Shown one piece after another: positions 5,783 to 9,585 of a DNA stretch of 9,585 nucleotides. The translations under genes were made by a program, and so were the position numbers. This DNA is from JBLHKE01 sp047619485 (lineage in GTDB: Bacteria; Verrucomicrobiota; Verrucomicrobiia; Verrucomicrobiales; DEV007), in NCBI GenBank assembly GCA_047619485.1, contig JBLHKE010000270.1, forward strand, positions 1 through 9,585, written 5' to 3'. The number at the start of each line of letters is the position of its first letter. Position 1 is the stretch's first letter. The notes below the pieces were generated by a model. It saw only the letters and a list, made by a program, of their open reading frames with translations, was not told the DNA's origin and ran no database searches.

Positions 5783-6931
5783 ATGGCTAACATTCTGACG
5801 GAAATCGGCCGATGCGGCTGTTTCAAGCACAAGGGAGACCTCGGTTTCATCGCTGTAGTGCTGCTCTTTATCGTCGCTTTGCCGCTTGGCAATAGCCTGT
5901 TCGGCGAGGGCTCGCCACTGCACATCACCAGTTTCACCATGGGCGTGTGGGGGAAATACCTCTGCTACGCGGTGCTGGCGGTGAGCCTCAACATGCTGTG
6001 GGGCTACACCGGTCTGCTGTGCCTCGGCCACTGTCTGTTCTTCGCGCTCGGCGGCTACGCCTTCGGCATGTACCTGATGCTGATGATCGGCGATCTAGGT
6101 GCCTACGGCAGCAAGTTGCCGGACTTCATGGTGTTCCTCGGCTACGAGGAACTCCCCGCGCACTGGGTGCCATTCTACAACCCGTTCTTCGCGATCGCGG
6201 CCGCGATGATCGTCCCTGGGTTGGTCGCGCTGATCTTTGGAACCTTGGCATTCCGCTCGCGCATCAAAGGCGTGTATTTCGCCATCCTCACACAGGCGCT
6301 GACCTACGCCGCCTCGCTGATGTTCTTCCGTAACGACTTCACCTTCGGCGGCAATAACGGGTTCACCGATTTCAAACTCATCTTCGGCGCGGACATGAAC
6401 GCGGACTCGACCGCGCGCGGGCTGTTGATCGCCTCCGGCCTGCTATTGATCGCGGTCTACTGCCTAGTCGCGTGGACCCTAGAGACGAAGTTCGGCAAGG
6501 TGCAACGCGCTATCCGCGACTCCGAAAACCGCGTGCGCTTCTCCGGCTACTCGACCACGCACTACAAGGTTTTCATCTTCACCCTCAGCGCTATGATCGC
6601 CGGACTGGCGGGCGTTCTCTATGTGCCGCAGGCGGGAATCATCAACCCCGGCGAGATGCTGCCGTCGAAGGGCTTGGACATCGTCGTGTGGGTCGCCGTC
6701 GGTGGCCGTGGTACCAAGCTCGGGCCGATCATTGGTGCCATCCTTGTGAGTCTTTTGAAAAGCTGGGCGACGCGCGCGCACGCGGAGAGCTGGCCGATCA
6801 TCCTCGGATGCCTGTTCGTGTTCGTTGTGCTGTTCATGCCGAACGGTGTGGTCGGTCTGTGGGCACAGGTCAAGGGGTGGCTGGCAAATCGCCGGAGTAA
6901 AACAGGCAACCCGGAACCCGCCACGACATGA
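5783..6931 (+). CDS. urtC: Urea ABC transporter permease UrtC
   Basis: This is the second membrane subunit, of the LivM type, 382 residues. Hydrophobic segments lie at about 20-37, 57-78, 80-102, 136-157, 163-181, 211-231, 262-281, 298-325 and 338-352. Family motifs include LAVSLNMLWGYTGLLCLGHCLFFALGGY in residues 65-92, SRIKGVYFAILTQALTYA (159-176), GGNNGFTDF (189-197), the ATPase-contacting loop AIRDSENRVRFSGY (243-256) and VWVAVGGRGTKLGPIIGA (302-319). The glycine-rich NNGFTDF stretch and the AVGGRGT form of the last motif separate UrtC from amino-acid LivM. It starts nine bases after urtB. Its stop overlaps the urtD start in an ATGA, so the two are probably translationally coupled. The C-terminal tail is short and basic. 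Confidence 0.95.
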   Translation: MANILTEIGRCGCFKHKGDLGFIAVVLLFIVALPLGNSLFGEGSPLHITSFTMGVWGKYLCYAVLAVSLNMLWGYTGLLCLGHCLFFALGGYAFGMYLMLMIGDLGAYGSKLPDFMVFLGYEELPAHWVPFYNPFFAIAAAMIVPGLVALIFGTLAFRSRIKGVYFAILTQALTYAASLMFFRNDFTFGGNNGFTDFKLIFGADMNADSTARGLLIASGLLLIAVYCLVAWTLETKFGKVQRAIRDSENRVRFSGYSTTHYKVFIFTLSAMIAGLAGVLYVPQAGIINPGEMLPSKGLDIVVWVAVGGRGTKLGPIIGAILVSLLKSWATRAHAESWPIILGCLFVFVVLFMPNGVVGLWAQVKGWLANRRSKTGNPEPATT

Positions 6932-7716
6932 TTCATTCTCCAGTCTACCGCGATACCGACCTGACGCTCTCCGTCGAGGGCGCGACCAAATCGTTTGATG
7001 GTTTCCGAGCGATCAACGATCTGAATTTCTACCTCGGCGACGGCGAGCTGCGCACCGTCATCGGCCCGAACGGCGCGGGCAAGAGCACCTTCATGGATCT
7101 CATCACCGGTCGCACGCGCCCCGACGAGGGCACACTCACTTACCACCGCGAGGACGGGCGCGATTTCGATCTCACCAAGCTGCGCGAGTACGAGACCAAC
7201 CGGCTCGGTATTTCCCGGAAATTTCAGACACCTAGCGTCTACACACAGCACACGGTCTATGAAAATTTGCAGCTCTCGCTCAACCATGATCGCGGCGTTT
7301 GGAAGGCTTTGCTCTACAAAGAATCACCCGCCGACCGGGAACAGATCGAGTCCGCCCTCGAGCTGATCCGCTTGCAGGACAAGCGTGGCGAACTCGCAGG
7401 AAGCCTCTCGCACGGCCAGAAGCAGTGGCTTGAGATCGGTATGTTGTTGGCGCAAAAACCGCGCATCCTGCTGGTCGATGAGCCGGCCGCGGGCATGAGC
7501 GACGAGGAGACGGAGCGCACCGGCGAACTGCTCATCAGCCTCGAGGGCAAGCACAGCGTCGTCGTCGTCGAGCACGACATGGTGTTCGTCCGGCAGATCG
7601 CCCGCCGCGTCACCGTGCTGCATCAGGGCCACGTTCTGAAAGAGGGAACCTTCTCCGAGGTGGCTTCCGACAAAGAGGTGCAGGAAGTCTATCTAGGCCG
7701 CAGCAAACACGACTAG
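6928..7716 (+). CDS. urtD: Urea ABC transporter ATP-binding protein UrtD
   Basis: This is one of two cytoplasmic ATPases that drive urea import; it is LivG-like, 262 residues. Walker A is GPNGAGKST (46-54), the Q-loop Gln is in RKFQTPSVY (Gln100), the signature is LSHGQKQWLEIG (160-171), Walker B is ILLVDEP (180-186) and the switch His is in VVVEHDMVF (His216). All catalytic residues are present. The SHGQKQWLEIGMLL form of the signature and the AAGMSDEET stretch after Walker B are typical of UrtD as distinct from LivG. Translation starts inside the urtC stop codon. It ends six bases before urtE. Confidence 0.96.
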   Translation: MIHSPVYRDTDLTLSVEGATKSFDGFRAINDLNFYLGDGELRTVIGPNGAGKSTFMDLITGRTRPDEGTLTYHREDGRDFDLTKLREYETNRLGISRKFQTPSVYTQHTVYENLQLSLNHDRGVWKALLYKESPADREQIESALELIRLQDKRGELAGSLSHGQKQWLEIGMLLAQKPRILLVDEPAAGMSDEETERTGELLISLEGKHSVVVVEHDMVFVRQIARRVTVLHQGHVLKEGTFSEVASDKEVQEVYLGRSKHD

Positions 7717-7722
7717 AGAAAG

Positions 7723-8451
7723 ATGAGCGACGCCGAACCAACAACTCCCAAGCCGCGCCTGCAACTCGAAGGCGTCGAGGCTACCTACGACCAGTCATTG
7801 ATCCTGCGTGGTGTCGATATGGAAGTGCCGGAGAACTCAGTGGTTGCTCTGCTCGGCAGGAACGGCGTCGGGAAAACGACCGTCTTGCGCACCATCATGG
7901 GCCAGGTGAAACTTACTGCCGGCACGCTGTCAATGGACGCGAAATCAATTGCCGGGCGCAGCACGGAGGCACGTGCGCGCGGCGGCATCGGCTATGTCCC
8001 GCAGGGGCGCGACATCTTTTCCAACCTCACCGTTTGGGAAAACCTCAAAGTGAGTCTCAGCGTCGTCGGCAAGGCCGGTCGGGAGCGGCTCGACGAGGTC
8101 TACGAGCTCTTCCCGGTGCTAAAAGAAATGAAATCGCGCAAGGGCGGCGTGCTGTCCGGCGGGCAGCAACAGCAGCTGGCCATCGGGCGGGCGCTGTTGA
8201 CGAATCCTACCGTCTTACTGCTGGACGAGCCGACCGAGGGCATCCAGCCGTCCATCATCGACCAGATCGAGGACGCCATCCTCTATCTGAAGAAAAACCG
8301 TCAGATGAGCATCCTGCTGGTGGAGCAGTACCTCGATTTCGCCAAGGCCACGGCGGATTATTTCTACATCATGGAACGCGGCGTCGTCGTGGAGGGCGGA
8401 GCGATCTCCGCGCTCACCGACAAGGTCACCGATAAATACCTTTCCGTCTAA
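7723..8451 (+). CDS. urtE: Urea ABC transporter ATP-binding protein UrtE
   Basis: This is the second cytoplasmic ATPase, LivF-like, 242 residues. It has Walker A GRNGVGKTT (45-53), the Q-loop in YVPQGRDIFSNLTVWENL (Gln94), signature LSGGQQQQLAIGRAL (144-158) and Walker B VLLLDEPTEGIQPSI (164-178). The switch position reads LVEQYLDFA, with Gln202 in place of His; this is normal for the LivF/UrtE group. UrtE pairs with UrtD on the permease dimer. The six-base gap from urtD, AGAAAG, is purine-rich and sits too close to the ATG for an ideal Shine-Dalgarno sequence. The gene ends seven bases before ureA, which joins the transport and urease parts into one unit. Confidence 0.96.
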   Translation: MSDAEPTTPKPRLQLEGVEATYDQSLILRGVDMEVPENSVVALLGRNGVGKTTVLRTIMGQVKLTAGTLSMDAKSIAGRSTEARARGGIGYVPQGRDIFSNLTVWENLKVSLSVVGKAGRERLDEVYELFPVLKEMKSRKGGVLSGGQQQQLAIGRALLTNPTVLLLDEPTEGIQPSIIDQIEDAILYLKKNRQMSILLVEQYLDFAKATADYFYIMERGVVVEGGAISALTDKVTDKYLSV

Positions 8452-8458
8452 AAACCGA

Positions 8459-8761
8459 ATGCACCTAACCCCCCGAGAACGAGACAAACTGATGGTCGTG
8501 GTAGCGGCCGACCTCGCGCGCCGCCGCCAAGCGCGCGGGTTGAAATTGAACTACCCGGAGGCGATCGCGATCATCACCTACGAGATCTTCGAGGGCGCGC
8601 GTGACGGCAAATCCGTGGCCGACCTGATGGACGAGGGCACGCGCATTCTGACGCGTGACGATGTGATGGAGGGCGTGCCGGAGATGATCCACGAGGTGCA
8701 GGCCGAGGCGACTTTTCCCGACGGCACCAAGCTTGTCACCGTCCACCAACCGATCCAATAA
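8459..8761 (+). CDS. ureA: Urease gamma subunit UreA
   Basis: This is the small structural subunit of nickel urease, which hydrolyses urea to ammonia and carbamate. The 100-residue length is that of the stand-alone gamma subunit, not a UreAB fusion. Diagnostic motifs are LTPRERDKLM at the N-terminus, GLKLNYPEAIAIITYEI (27-43), EGARDGKSVADLM (45-57), VMEGVPEMI (69-77) and VQAEATFPDGTKLVTVHQPI to the end. It begins seven bases after urtE with no visible promoter or ribosome binding site, and three bases separate its stop from ureB. Confidence 0.97.
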   Translation: MHLTPRERDKLMVVVAADLARRRQARGLKLNYPEAIAIITYEIFEGARDGKSVADLMDEGTRILTRDDVMEGVPEMIHEVQAEATFPDGTKLVTVHQPIQ

Positions 8762-8764
8762 CCT

Positions 8765-9082
8765 ATGATCCCAGGAGAAATCATCACCAAACAGGATGCG
8801 CCACCACTGCAAGGCAATGCGGGGCTGGATGCCAAGATCATCGTCGTCGCCAACAGCGGCGATCGGCCGATCCAGGTGGGTAGCCATTTCCATTTCTACG
8901 AGGTGAACTCCGCGTTGGCGTTCGAGCGCGAGTCGGCACGCGGCTTTAGGCTCGACATCCCAGCGGGCACCGCCATCCGTTTCGAGCCGGGCGACGAGCG
9001 CGAGGTGCCTATTGTGGCGCTTGCTGGCGCGCGTGAAGTGTGGGGATTAAACGGAAAAATCAACGGGCCACTAGCGACATGA
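8765..9082 (+). CDS. ureB: Urease beta subunit UreB
   Basis: This is the second small structural subunit of urease, 105 residues, the usual size. It starts with MIPGEI and carries the hallmarks GDRPIQVGSHFHFYEVN (32-48), FERESARGFRLDIPAGTA (53-70), RFEPGDEREV (72-81) and a C-terminal REVWGLNGKINGPL. It contacts UreC and helps build the trimer-of-trimers. Its TGA stop overlaps the ureC ATG, indicating coupled translation and balanced subunit supply. No clear ribosome binding site is visible ahead of its ATG. Confidence 0.97.
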   Translation: MIPGEIITKQDAPPLQGNAGLDAKIIVVANSGDRPIQVGSHFHFYEVNSALAFERESARGFRLDIPAGTAIRFEPGDEREVPIVALAGAREVWGLNGKINGPLAT

Positions 9083-9585
9083 GCATCGAACTGACACGCC
9101 AACAATACGCCGAGACCTACGGGCCAACCGTCGGCGACCAGGTGCGCCTCGGCGACACCGAATTGTTCATCGAAGTCGAACGTGATCTCATCGCTGAGGC
9201 CGGTGGCTACGGCAACGAGGTCAAGTTCGGCGGCGGTAAAGTCATCCGCGATGGCATGGGCCAATCGTCCACCGCGGGTGACGCGGATTGCCTCGACCTA
9301 GTCATTACCAACGCACTAATCCTCGATCCGGAGGTCGGTATCTTGCGCGCGGACATCGGAATTAAAGCCGGACGCATCGTCGGCATCGGTCACGCTGGTA
9401 ATCCCGGCATCCAGGACGGCATCGGCTCGGTGATCGCGGATCCGCAGTCAGGGGAATGCGACCCGATGGTGATCGGGGCGGGTACCGAGGCGCTGGCGGG
9501 GGAGGGGATGCTCGTCACCGCGGGTGGGGTCGATTCGCACGTCCATTTCATCTGCCCGCAGCAGATCGACGAGGCGCTCGCCAGC
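9079..9585 (+). CDS. ureC: Urease alpha subunit UreC, N-terminal part (cut by window edge)
   Basis: The first 169 codons of the catalytic subunit (normally near 570 residues) are present; the frame is open to the right edge. It begins at the ATG that overlaps the ureB stop. Motifs: YAETYGPTVGDQVRLGDTEL (10-29), EVKFGGGKVIRDGMGQS (47-63), IGIKAGRIVGIGHAGNP (93-109) and VTAGGVDSHVHFICPQQ (146-162). His154 and His156 match the first two nickel-ligand histidines (His134 and His136 in Klebsiella). The numbering is shifted by about 20, from a longer N-terminus, an AEAGG stretch at 39-43 and a longer segment at about 113-130 (DGIGSVIADPQSGECDPM). The carbamylated Lys, the remaining ligands and the flap Cys lie outside the window. 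Cys126, in the extra segment, is not a known catalytic residue. Confidence 0.95.
   Translation, partial: MSIELTRQQYAETYGPTVGDQVRLGDTELFIEVERDLIAEAGGYGNEVKFGGGKVIRDGMGQSSTAGDADCLDLVITNALILDPEVGILRADIGIKAGRIVGIGHAGNPGIQDGIGSVIADPQSGECDPMVIGAGTEALAGEGMLVTAGGVDSHVHFICPQQIDEALAS

Noticed and set aside
6619..7287. 222-codon open frame on the - strand across urtC/urtD
   Set aside because: It is antisense to two confidently identified genes and has no recognisable domain.
1..9585. CRISPR arrays, tRNA or rRNA genes, attachment sites
   Set aside because: I saw no regularly spaced repeats, tRNA cloverleaf or rRNA-like sequence on reading both strands.

Overview
The window holds the start of a urea uptake and hydrolysis operon in a Gram-negative bacterium, with older sequence and a decayed insertion sequence on its left. 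The organism is probably in the Verrucomicrobiota or a nearby group. This rests on A-rich leaders without a Shine-Dalgarno sequence, a lipoprotein-type urea-binding protein with a long Pro/Ala/Glu tether, a signal-peptide-bearing beta-barrel protein in the operon, and moderately high GC. It is an inference, because no rRNA or marker gene is present.

Layout. Bases 2-496 are the 3' part of a gene of unknown function that begins outside the window. Bases about 498-1410 are a remnant of an ISKra4-family insertion sequence; its transposase is broken by two in-frame stops, a frame change and loss of the central catalytic part. Bases 1396-1720 have no convincing gene. At 1727-1742 there is a near-perfect sigma-54 (-24/-12) promoter. 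It is followed by a leader that can fold into a hairpin, possibly a pseudoknot, starting almost exactly at the predicted transcription start.

From 1830 to the right edge all genes lie on the + strand and are tightly packed: an outer-membrane beta-barrel protein (candidate urea or amide porin), urtA (binding lipoprotein), urtB and urtC (permeases), urtD and urtE (ATPases), ureA, ureB and the first 169 codons of ureC. Two junctions are ATGA overlaps (urtC/urtD, ureB/ureC). The only sizeable gap inside the transporter set, urtA-urtB, holds a long GC-rich hairpin.

How it works together. The barrel protein would let urea cross the outer membrane. UrtA captures it in the periplasm, UrtBC with UrtDE import it using ATP, and the UreABC urease converts it to ammonia and carbonic acid. 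A sigma-54 promoter fits nitrogen-starvation control through an NtrC-type activator. The remaining ureC sequence, and any urease accessory genes (ureDEFG), would lie to the right. The unusual parts are the regulatory leader, the porin-like first gene, the tethered UrtA and the intercistronic hairpin. I see no wholly new system.
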